Assembly: GCF_003144195.1 (NCBI RefSeq) | Contig: NW_020290007.1 | Span: forward strand, 191,556 to 255,555 | DNA: 64,000 bases | DNA from: Ceraceosorus guamensis | Taxonomy: Eukaryota > Basidiomycota > Exobasidiomycetes > Ceraceosorales > Ceraceosoraceae | Reading direction: 5' to 3' | In this document: in pieces, positions 1-11,094 of the stretch | Layout: the number at the start of each line of letters is the position of its first letter | Position numbering within the stretch: position 1 is the stretch's first letter | The notes under the pieces: generated by a model | Database searches by the model: none | What the model was told of the DNA's origin: nothing | Seen by the model: the letters and a program-made list of their open reading frames with translations, nothing else | Translations under genes and position numbers: made by a program

Positions 1-992
1 AGGCAAAGCATCAGTCATTTTGAAGAAAGAGGCCAAAACATGTGTCGAAGCCTCGAGCATCCGTACCGATGTGGTCAAGAGCACATGCACTCACGACTGG
101 TCATTCTCTGCTGTCGAAGCCGCGGATGCGCAGAGAAAGGAGGGCCGCGGACTTTCGTTTGGCGTGACGTGGACGTCCACCCGACTCCGATCGCAGCGAT
201 TGAACGGCACGTGCTGGGTTGATTGCGAAGACGTGTCGGCATTGCCAGCACGGGCGGTGCATCCGTGAAACGGGCCGGCATTTCTTGGATGATGTGCCAT
301 CTTTGGTCCCTTTATGCGGCGTGCTAGGCACGCTGATCAAAGAATCACAATGCGGTCACAAGTAGCATGCGTACAAAGCGTGTCCCCGCGAAGAAGCGCT
401 ACCAGATTTGCTGTCTCACGGCCAGCAGCCGGCGACCTAGAGACAGTGAGTCAAGAGTGAACGCGGATCGCCGCAGCCCTCTCAAGAATCACCGCTCTCA
501 GCGCCGGACTCGCGCGAGCGGTTTGTCCTAAAGGTCCCCCAAAGGAACGGCGATAGTCACAAGTTGTAGCAGTGAGATTGTGCATCGTGATGTGCAAGCC
601 CAGCGCAGCCTGCAACAAGCGCCTGCAATCGTGAGGACTGCGTGCGAGAACTGCGGTGCTATCTCGACTTGAGGTCTAGCTCCCCGTCCAAAGACAAGAC
701 CTCATCATCATGTGATCTAACATCAAATCGGACAACTCAGAGCAGCAACTGCTCCTTCGATCCCCCTAGCACTGGGTCAGGACGCTCCCGCGAGATTCTC
801 GAGGAGAGAAGCGTCACATGAGTAAGAACTTGGGTAGGCGAATGGACAGAACATTTTGTACGTGTTGGGCAGCGTTTCAAAATGCACTTGCATGGCATCA
901 CGATGCGATTCACATGGGATACAATACAGTGTAGAGGAGCTGTAGCTCCGCACTCGCCACCTCTGTCGAAATGCCTGCATGCGAGGAGCAGA
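1..992. other. Left-edge intergenic stretch
   Basis: No supported gene. Open frames here are short, overlap on both strands and show no start context, splice pairing or recognisable motif. The right part is the 3' flank of OLA1, which is transcribed leftward and whose stop lies at 993-995. A gene beyond the left edge could end here unseen. Confidence 0.6.
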
Positions 993-2788
993 CTAGCCAC
1001 CAGCCTTCCAGTACGCAATATCACCATCCACCATCTAAAGGGGCATAGAATCAGAAGGGCGATCAATCACGACATAAAGTCGAAAGAAACAACGTCTGGG
1101 CAAGCAGCACTACTCACCTCGTAAGTCTTGCCCTTTTGGTTGTACTTGCCTGCTGCTTTGACTGCTCCTTCGTTGCCATGCTCTTTTAAATCGTCGAAGC
1201 TCATAATTTCACCACAAACGAACTTTTGCTCAAAGTCTGAGTGGATCACACCGGCGGCCTGGGGCGCTTTGAGACCTTGTCTGATCGTCCACTGCACAAC
1301 CCATGACAAACCGGACGTCAGTGAAGATGCTCGGGCTGAGGCACACTACGAGGTGCGAGGCAAGTGTGTAACTCACAGCTCTGACCTCATCAGGTCCACA
1401 TGTATAGTACTTGATCAAGTCAAGTCCCGAGTAGCCCGCTGTGGTAATCTTGCCGAGGGCACCAGTCACGTTGGGACCAAGTTTCTTGAGCTCTTCGGCC
1501 TCGGCGTCAGGGCTGCCGAGAGCGAGCAGACGTTCTTCCAGAGCGACGGAGAACGGGATGAGCTGATCACCCTTATTGTTATCCTGGATCCACTGGTGAA
1601 TTTTGGGCAACCTGAGGACCAAAAATCGGACCCCGTCAGCTCCCTGGGACACTGATATACTATTTGCGAGGCAAGGACGCACCATTTATTCTTCTTCCTA
1701 ACGTAGTCCTTCTCGCTCAGGTTGACGAGGTAGATGACGGGTTTCGCAGTCAATAGCTTGAGGTCGTTCAACAGGTCGATCTGCGTTTACTTTCGGCGTC
1801 AGCAAATTGCCAAATTGCCGCCGGGTGTGCATCACCTTGGCTCGAAACGCGCCCTAGTCCTTCTGCATCGCGTATCAGATTGTGTATCTTTTCTCATAAG
1901 GGTTGATGGCCCCTCGACGAGCTGGGTTAGATATTTCGAGGGTCTCAAGTAGCGCCCTCTTATTCATCATGCGTGTGTGCTGATCTGCCATCAAGGCGTC
2001 TTGCCTCGATGCCGTTCCAAGTCTCCTTTTCGCCCTCTTTCGGCTGCCAACTGCGCTGCACCACTCACCTCTTTGTTGCCCCAGTCTCCCTTTCGCACAT
2101 CCGTATTGTCCTCTTGCAAGAGCTTGAGGGCTTTCTGCATGGTGGCCAGATCTTCCTCTTTCCTCTTCTTGTCCAGACCCGTGGCACCTCGGACGACTCT
2201 GGCTTGAGCCTCGATGCCTTTCTCCACCCATTCTATGTCCTTTAACCTCAGCTCTGTGCTAATGATTTCCATATCTCTCAGAGGGTCCACATCACCTTCG
2301 ACGTGAATGACTTCTGCATCGTCGAATGCGCGGACGACCTGGAAGATGCCGTCCACAGAGCGAACGTTGGACAGGAATGCGTTTCCTAGACCGGCACCGG
2401 TCGAAGCACCAGCAGTCAGGCCTGCGATATCGATGCAGGTCAAGAAGGCCGGAACCTGAGATTTGGGCTTGTATTGGTCGACAAGCCACAAGAAGCGCTC
2501 GTCGGGCAGCGGCACGCGAGCTTCTTCTGGCTCAATAGTAGCTGCGAAGGGGCGAGATCGAGACCTGACTAGTCAGTACAGAGCAGTGCGCCGCAGCTGG
2601 TGTAGGAATGTTATTCCCGAATACACACCATATGGGAAGTTTGCGCTCTTTCCTAGGTCGCACTTGGCGATGACGTTGAAGAGACTAGATTTGCCTACGT
2701 TGGGCAGACCGACGATGCCCATCTTGAGGTTGTTGGATGGTCGTCCGAGCTTGGCACGCTCATTCGCCGCGAGCTTCTTTGGAGGCAT
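993..2788 (-). CDS. OLA1: Obg-like ATPase 1 (YchF/OLA1 family)
   Basis: Cytosolic P-loop NTPase of the YchF subfamily, which binds ATP rather than GTP and associates with ribosomes and stress responses (family knowledge). Six exons: 2788-2629, 2541-2069, 1780-1683, 1611-1377, 1291-1118 and 1034-993. They join in phase to 393 residues, the usual family length. The start MPPKK is followed within about 25 residues by the G1 loop GLPNVGKSS. The spliced [20 protein letters not shown] is the classic switch I region of the family. DIAGL (G3) and NLSEKD (the variant G4, replacing NKxD) follow. The C-terminal TGS-like domain contains [13 protein letters not shown] and ends in [10 protein letters not shown]. 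The last coding exon is only 42 nt. Exon joins are inferred from phase and family motifs, not from transcripts. Confidence 0.96.
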
Positions 2789-4158
2789 CTTGGCTGGACG
2801 TGTAGATTTCTTGACTGCAAGTGAAGCGGTTGGTCTCAAGAATGCTTGCGAACGTGACGAATCGCTGAATGAAATGCACCTCACTTGGGAAGTGATCGAG
2901 TATATGCGACAGATGCCGGGTCGAGACCCTGGAGCGCTTGGTCTGAGTCCTAGCGTGACAGCTCTATGTCGTATGCTGCTATTGACCATCTACAGGGAGG
3001 GTCTGACTATATCCACGATAGCTCCGAGGTACGAAGCAAGTTGCTCAATGATAGTCGTAGCCGTAGTGCTGGCGTTCGCTTCATGCCTTGGATGACGTTT
3101 GCAATACCGTGCACGGCAGCTGAATGGCATCGCTGGCCTGCACATCTGCGTTTCGCCGTGATGACTGGAAGAAGCTTTGACCACGCACAACAGCTATATA
3201 GCCATGCAAGGCTGGTGGATGCTCGGCTCCACGTGGCTTCTGTTCTCGATTTTTAGCGCCGAACGCCGTTCTGCTACATACAATGGTGAATCTTGAATCT
3301 TGAATCTTGAATCTTGAATCTTGAATGTGAATACAGCATTAGCAATCGAGCAGCAGCTGGCGGTGACTGTGACTACACGCGGCACAGCATATAACGTGGC
3401 GCGTCAAATCCATGATGGCTGCTGCGTGCAGCATGCGCGTGCGGAAAGCGCGTGCCGCGGAGGCTACATATTCGTGATTCAATTTGTAGCAGCCAAGGCA
3501 ACGCGGCGCACGCGACGGAGGCTGGTGTGATGCCGCACCTATAACACCAGCAGCACACCTCGAGACTTGAGCCCCACGCGAAAAAAAGGAAATCCGAGCC
3601 AGAGCGCGTGTTATTGTGCTGCTCAAGCTGCTGCTGTACACGCGCGCACATCTACTCACACTGTAGGTCGCGCAGGCGGCGAGACGATGAGAGCGCGGCT
3701 GGGCGAGGCAAGCGCAAGCCTCCACCTCCATATGCGGCGCCGCGACCGCTGTATGCCCTTACCCACCAGCACGCTTTCCTTCCAAGCTTCGCATCACGCG
3801 CGACATCGGCCCCGACCGCTTTCCAGAAGAAGGGATCACGTTGATTCACGAATAAACAAGCAACAGAGAAGCAGACCAATCGGTCGCTCTCACAGCAGAC
3901 GCTGTTTGGCGAGATCCGCTCAACACTTCGTACACTGTGACTGCTTGTTGCTTCCACAAGGTATCGCGTCGAGCGCGAAAGCCTCGCCCAGTTCACCAAT
4001 CACAACCGAGGTCGTAGCGTATGCCGCCCATCGTGACTTCGACAACACTTTTGTAGCAAATGATAAGCCGCAGCTGCATCATTAGGTTAGCTGACTACAA
4101 CTAGCACTGTTGCAAGACGGATGGCAGTCGCTATCAGTCGGAGGCGATCAGATCCACG
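2789..4158. other. Divergent intergenic region OLA1 / transcription factor
   Basis: About 1.4 kb between divergent starts, so it should hold both promoters. It carries the heptamer array at 3286-3332. The rest is GC-rich with short C/T stretches before the transcription-factor start. I see no gene in it. Confidence 0.6.
3286..3332. repeat. TCTTGAA heptamer tandem array
   Basis: Five perfect copies of the 7-bp unit TCTTGAA run from 3291 to 3325, flanked by the related GTGAA and TGTGAAT. It lies between divergent OLA1 and the transcription factor and is one of several TGAATC-type repeats in the intergenic DNA of this window. Confidence 0.95.
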
Positions 4159-7100
4159 ATGAGCGACGACGCTGCAATGCCTCCACCCCCACCGCCGGCT
4201 CACATGGCTACAAAAGATGCAAATACGGCCCGAGACCAGCAGGAACTTGGGCATGCAGGAAGTCCTGCGGGGAGCTCGATCGTATCGAAGGGAGAGAATG
4301 GAGCTGGACCTCGCGAACCCTCGGGCAATGGACGTGCTCCACCTAAAAAGCAGAAGAGAGGCTCCGTTCCAGGAGGTGCTGCCAGCTCCACAAATGGCAA
4401 GGACAGCAAAGCTGATACAAGCACTGGAGATGGGAGTGCGCCAGCTGGGCCACCTTACATCTGTCCCACCTGCTCGACAAGCTACTCGCGCTTGGAGTAC
4501 CTCAGGCGGCATGAGCGAAGACGTAAGTGCTACAGCAGGCGGGCACATCCTGCCAAGCGGTGCGCAGTAACTGGCCCAGCATCACCGCTGATCAACTCGC
4601 ATTTCGCTCCTATGTCGTCGATATGTGACGTCAGACGCCGATGAGCGCCCCTTCGTGTGTGATTGTGGAAAGGGCTTCTCAAGGAGGTGAGACAGGCTGC
4701 CTCGCTGTGCGGCCATCGACTAGCGACGCGCTGACGCAGTCTTCCCGTGACCCCATCAATGCTGCTACAGTGATGTGCTGTCCCGCCACAAACGTCAGTG
4801 TCCTGTAGCACTCGGTCACGCTCCACCAGAAGATCCGGCCACTGCCGGAGCTTCGAAGCAGGCGAAGCCCAGGCGCTCGAACAAGAAAGCAGCTGCGAAT
4901 ACCACGTCAGCTTCTTCGGCTGAGGCGCCGGCAAAGCGCGAGGATGACAATCATCACCCTCCAGGCTCGACTCAGGAAATGTCCATCGCCGCACACTACG
5001 ACGCGGATGCTTCCGCTGCTGCCGGAGCTGCTGCAATTGCGGCAGCTGCAGCAGCGGCTCACGCTGCCTTGGGTGGACCTCAACCCAACAGCTTCCCCTT
5101 CTCAGGACCATCTCAGCAGCCTGGTTTCCTTCCGCCACCCGTACCGTACGGCGCAGAACAAATATACGAAGCGCGTGGCTATCCGTCAGGTGCTCTCAGC
5201 GAGCTGGGCGCCCCCTTGCACTCGCAGGTCTCGGCCCTGAACCCTTCGCATTCGCAGCTGTACCCACAAAGCCCCGATTCCAACCACGGCGGCTTGGGTA
5301 GCCAAATGTCATCCCCTCGCTTTGCGTCACGCGACATGAAACGGCACGGGAGTGGAAGCGGATCGCGGTTTGGTCTGCGCAAACCTTCCGCATCGCTCGA
5401 TGTCTTTGGTAGGTCCACGAACGGCGCTAACGCGTACAGCGGAGATTTCTGGGACGCCATCGAGGCGGCAAGCAAAGGCGAGGGGAGGTCCAGCGGTTCC
5501 AACACGCCAAGTCGGACGAGGACACTTCCGCCAAGCAGCTTGCCAAACTCGAATTCGACAAGCATGCATGCCAGCGGCGCATTTCCCTTCTCAATGCCTG
5601 GCAACGAATTTGCGCAAGCGCCCCCGAGCGCATCGGCAATGAGCGGCGGATCCCGTGCACCAGCACCGAATCTTGCGACTTTGGGCATCGACGGAGGCCC
5701 GCCTCCACCCGCGCCTGCTCCAGGAAGTAAAGAAGGGCAGCGGTTCGGCGTCAACGGGCCTCTCAGTCCCTTTGGCTCCATCGCGCTTTCGAGCGGAATG
5801 AGCCCGTACTTGTCCGCCTTTTCGAATGCGCGAGACACGCCACACATGTCGTCACCTAGTAGAGGAGGACCGGGCACTCCTGGAGGTAGCGCCAACATCT
5901 TCGAATGGACAATGCGTCCGCCCGCAAAACCCTCAAGTTCCCGTCGAGACAGCTCCAGCACTCCTTCTGGTAACGCAAAGAGGAAGCGGGAAGATGGCGA
6001 GACAGAAGATTCGAGAGCAGCGTCATCCCACCTCTCCGGTGCTGCATCGGTTGATGAGTCTTCTTTGGAAGCCGATGCAGCACAACTCTTGGAGACGCTG
6101 CGTACCCTTAGAAGTGGTGGTGCTGCGTCGACGACCAGCACCGGTAACGATGGTTCGGATGCGCAGCGCAAAGCTCCGGGCCCTTCAGGTGCTACAACAC
6201 AGACAAATACCGGTGGTGTTCCGACTATTGCAGAGCCGCCTGTCACACCCTCGTCCACTGGCGTCTCTCATGATTCCACCCTCAGTCATGCGCCTCATGA
6301 GTCAGACGCGAGGAGTATTGGCCCTGAAGCGTTCCTCCTTCGACTGCAAGGCGGAGCTCAGGAAGGTCGCGCAGGCTTGCTCGGACCGGACTCGGCCTAT
6401 ACGAGGGGTATGCTTGGCACTCCGATGGCGAGCACTGCGGGCGCCACGCACCCTTCGGCTGTCGTGACGCAGTCTCCGGGCACTCAGTCACTCTGGGAGA
6501 GCCTCGGCTTGAATGCCGTGTCGAGCACACCAATGAGCGCAAGCGCGAGCGCTGGTGGGAGCAACCTCGGTTGGCTAATGTCACCAAGCATCCAGCAGCT
6601 TATCAGCACCTTCGCAGGCACGCCAACTCCGGGAGACGGAGGCAGCTACTTCTCGGGCGCTAACATAGAGCCGTCATCGCATGAATATGAGGACCCGCCC
6701 ATCGAATCGATTGAGCCTTGGCCAGAAAATGCAGGCGAACGAAAGAAGGATGCGGAAGCATCTGCAGTGCAGCGCACAGGCTCCCAAGAAGCGGCGGCAA
6801 GACGAGCGAGTCCGACTACGATGGCGCTCGAGAGGGTGTTTGCAGACATCAGCAATCCCTTCTACATCCCCCCGGATCTGTTCCGAGCGTGTTACGCTAT
6901 CACGCATTGGCAGCTCCCTTCCCTGACGCGTTTGAGCATGCTAGCGCTACAGTGAGTGATGCACGCTCTTGTCAAACGACTTTGGAGGTTTGGCTCATTG
7001 TAGACCGTCTCGCTTTGGAAACCAGCTCTCAACAAAATCTGCTCAAGCACTTTCCTATCGTGCACGAGCCCACTTTCCGCCTCGATACCACTCCAGGATG

Positions 7101-8725
7101 CCTCGCGTTCACGCTCTCGATGCTCGGATGTCACGAAGCTGGGAGGAGGTGGTGGGCCGGAGAAGAGGTCGTGCAGCGTGTAGGAAAGCCTTGGCTGGCA
7201 GCACAGGACGCTGATGCTTGGCAGACGCCGGGGAAGCCTCTCGTCGACGAGGAAGATGGCCAAGAGCTTGTCAAGGCAGTCGTGATGCGCGAGAAGACTG
7301 ACATGTTGGCGCGCAACTTTGCAGCTCGCGCAAAGACCGAGAAAGATAGGGTCTCCGTCGTACAGTCATTGATGCTGTACTACGCCAACAACTTTTTGTC
7401 ACCGGACCTCACTGTGCGTCGCTCTGGAGCTCGATCGCACGACGCGGTGGTCAGTCTCGCTCGAGATGCGGGTCTGTTCGACCCAGAAGCCTCTCACGCA
7501 AGGAGAGAAGTCCGATACAGCGGAGATGACGTGGTCCGCACGACGCTAGGCGAAGCGTCCGATCTGGCTTTCAGCTACTCTTTCTTGCCCACTTACCTGC
7601 CAAGTTGCACTGATGAGGAGAAAGTCTGGCGACGGTGGTCCGAGCTCGCGGGCCGACGCCGCACCGCGTTCCTTCTACTCGTCCTCGACACGGTTGCCAG
7701 TCTCGACACGAGTCAGTCGTTCGCTTTGAGGCTGGAAGAGCTCGGACACCTTCCGCTGCCAAGCCCCGACACGCTGTGGCGCGCTCCGAACGCCGACGCG
7801 TGGAGGCGTGCCCTCAACGCGTATCGGGGACCGACGTTCGACGAGTCCATGTTTGACATCTTGTCGGGCGATGGCGAGGAGGGTGTAAGCCCTGGCAAGA
7901 CCCATCCTTCGGTCTTTGGCCCTCACGGTCCTTTTGCCCGCCTCGTCATCGTGAGCACGCTCCTTCGGGGCGTGCTACATCTGCTCGAAGGCCGCACCCT
8001 CAAGGTGTCCACCCCATCGCCGTTGGAGCGCTGGATGCAAGGAACCGAGCGCAAGACAGTGCTCACTGGAGGCCGGGGTGGCATCGATGCTCAGGTTGAG
8101 ATTTTCAAGCGTGGTGAGTTTGTGATGCGAGAGGAGCCTGGCGCGATACTCCTCTCACAGCTTTTCTTGCTTTACGGTTTTACAGCACTTGCAAGGTGGC
8201 GGAAGGCTTGGGATATGGACGACCTTTGCCTGTGCGCTTCTGGGCCAGCAGGCCGAGCCAAGGCAGGTCATGCTCCGGATGCCAGAAGACCGTTTGGCGA
8301 GAACGTCATATTTACAGCGCAAACGGCGTCGGGAGCTACACCACTTTGCGACGACGCCTTGCCGTTCTATTGGCTTGCGCATGTGCTGCTGGGTCACGTC
8401 TCCAGCCCTACGACGGCGCTGCCACGCCGTTCGCCTTCGCCGTCACTTGCAGATCAAAATCATCGCGGCAACCCTGCAGAGTGCCTCGACGCAGACGACT
8501 CCGGTGGTCAGCCGAGCAAAGGCAGCCCGGATTTCCGTTCGATGCTCAGATTCGCGAAAGCGTGAGTGCATGAGATGGCCGTGTCAGCATACTCTGTTCG
8601 ACAGCATCGCGCTGATGGGGTTCTTGGGTAACTTTCCTGCTCGCAGCTTTGTGCAACAGGGTGAAGGCGCTTCGAACACGTCCAGCGAAATCGAGGCAGA
8701 GCAAGCGATTCGTAGCGCAGCATAG
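4159..8725 (+). CDS. C2H2 zinc-finger / fungal-specific transcription factor
   Basis: Nuclear DNA-binding regulator, target unknown. Exons 4159-4522, 4635-4686, 4771-6951, 7026-8561 and 8605-8725 join in phase to 1,417 residues. Introns 1 and 2 split the two zinc fingers. Finger 1 (about residues 100-122) is C-x2-C-x12-H-x3-H. Finger 2 is C-x-C-x12-H-x3-C (VCDCGKGFSR then SDVLSRHKRQC). A Ser/Pro/Ala-rich low-complexity stretch of about 650 residues follows. The C-terminal part, from NPFYIPPDLFRACY through HFPIVHEPTFRLDT and LSMLGCHEAGRRWW, matches the Fungal_trans (PF04082) regulatory domain. Intron 3 was placed by phase: the acceptor at 7025 restores ALHSQQNLLKHFP. The last intron is only 43 nt. 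C2H2 fingers joined to Fungal_trans form a known fungal class; I cannot name the orthologue. Confidence 0.9.
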
Positions 8726-11094
8726 TTTAAACCAGCGTGTGCCACGTCATCCAATGGAACAGTACTGTGTGCAAGCTTCTTCTCAACGTTTGCTGATCAT
8801 TTGCCTTCCTGCAAGGTAGACTCGACACGATCGTGCCGCGCAATGCTTCCCCCGGCCCTGTGCATTTTCCTATCGATGCAAGTTCACCTGTTCCAATCTT
8901 GTACCTTACTACTCCTTTCGCAAGCAACTGAGCCTGTCCTTTATCGCTGGTGGAGCCTACGCTGCTCAGGCGTCACGACATGCGAGCACAGTCACTTCTC
9001 GGTCGCGAGGGAGACTATGTTCTTTGTTCGCAGGTCCTTGTTCCAGAAGACTAGGTATGCTTTTCGGAACTGGCGCCCTACGTAAAGAGAGACATCGCAA
9101 CTCAACAGAACCTTCATCCGCTAGTGAATCGGGCACTTAAAAGCCAGGAGAGCGGAGATCGGGAAATTTAGCCTGCCCCTCTTGTTCCAAGGGGGGGTTC
9201 AGCTGTAGTGAGGCATAATTTGAGTATCATTGTGATTCTTCCGTGCATGCGAACTGGTGTACTGTACGCTTTCAATGTGTTTGCGTCAATAAGTTGCGCA
9301 CTCTGGAAGGCCGCGCCGGAATCACGAATCATGCATTCACGTACGTTGTGGCATCAGAAGGCCGGCGTTCAATGGCGTCCGTCCAACTTGTACACCACAA
9401 CCCTCGGGGCAAGGATGTCCTATCGTGAAAGGAATGCCGGCGAGTGTGGAAAGTGAGTGAATGGACGTGTCCAATTCGACCTGTGACTTGCATAGCTGTG
9501 TTTCTTTGGATTGTGATTGTCACCGCTATCACCTGTGTAGCTCGAAAGGTGCTGCTGGTAGGCACAGCGTGGCATCTCCACGGCATGCCCATCATCGATG
9601 CACAAGCTCCTAACTGCGGCGAACCCTGCCGATGCGATTGAGTTCGCAGCCGATGTGTACGTGTGACGGGCGCAACGTCTGCCTCAGCGCCGCGCCCTGC
9701 AACGACGCGCGGGCTTAGAGGCTCAACGTTTTGCATGTCGAAACATAATTTACTCGTCAGATTTGATATTTGCATGCCGGTATATAATATACATATACGT
9801 ACAAAGCCCGCCAGACGGCCGGGCATGGCTGATGAGATGCACCATGCGCGTCTGCCGAAGTCGCACCATCAGTCAGCAGTCATAATCGTGAATTTCGTTC
9901 AGCATGCAGTTGAGTCGTGAGTGTCCGTTGTGCGCGCGCGATTATATGGCCGTCTGCCGCCAGCTCGCGTCGCACATCGATCAGCACCACCGCATCACGG
10001 ACCAGCGCACGCGGTGGTTGAATGCCTGCGGCTGCATGCATGCGCCATGCAGTGCATAGCTAGGCCTGCGCGTTGTCTGTGCACCTGATGCACGCTCCAT
10101 CGTCGCAGCCCGGCGTCCGCGCGCAAGCACGCTCGTCTGCTGCTGTGTGCCCCTTTTGCAGCTCTGCATAGGCCGCAACCGCGAGCTCAGGCCAGCTACT
10201 GTTGCCCAGCAGCATCAGCATCCTTTCCTGCATGCTGGATGGCGAGGGTTCGTTCGCTGCACATGCAGCATCATATACCGTATGCATGATTCACCGGCCG
10301 CGCCTGCACAGTGTGATTGGATTCGCCAAATCGTGAATTCCGGCGCAACGGCTGCTCTACCTGGTACAACGCCTGCTGTCATCCTGCCATCGCATGGCTG
10401 CTGCTGCAAGTCGCTCGCGCTCCATGCACCAGCAAGCACAGCCAAGCCCGAAGAGAGGGGACCCTTAGGGTGCAAAATCGTCATGACCGACCGACCAAGC
10501 AGCAGCGCAACGAACCGAACTTGCCCTGCGCTTCTCTGCCCTGCGGCAGCTTGCACTCACGACTCGGAACACACAATCTTGGCTACTCGACATTCTCACC
10601 GCAATTTCTCACCCGCCATCTCCCTTGGCAACGCGTTGGTTTCGCCTCGCCAAGCCCACGTCTTTTACCCCCCACCCTTTGGCACCCACCTTGTGCGTTG
10701 TCGCCGGAGCAAGCTGCTCTTGCGCACTCCCGATACCCTCACGACTCCCTCTCCGCACCTGCTCGCTCAGGCCACGCCAGCCACCCCGACAAGCGCGCCG
10801 GCAGATCTCTGACCAGATCGTCCCTCTTCGACGGGCGACTTCTCTCGCAACACCCGACCCGCCAGCCAATACCTTGTCCTAGTACAGCTCTACTCGTCCA
10901 TTTCGGCGCCAAACGAAGCGCGTCATTTGGTCGCCAGGCAGTTTTGCCTCAAATTGCGAGAGGTATCGTCTCGAGCGGGGAGTTCCTTCGCTAGCCATTT
11001 CGCATCGCCGTCGTTGCTTAGACCGTCTTCTTGATCGATTGCTCGTTGCTGTGACGAGCATCATCATCGCCGGCGCACGTTCTCGTTGCCCGGC
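8726..11094. other. Long intergenic region before the chitin synthase
   Basis: About 2.4 kb. The left part is the transcription factor 3' flank. The middle (around 9200-10400) has AATCGTGAA-type motifs and an AT-rich patch near 9780-9800. From about 10580 to the start at 11095 the strand becomes C/T-rich, as expected of a fungal promoter and long 5' leader. No coding region shows splice-consistent frames or motifs. Confidence 0.6.

Noticed and set aside
5179-6258. ~360-codon open frame on the minus strand
   Set aside because: Antisense shadow of the low-complexity part of the transcription factor, with no motif or start context.
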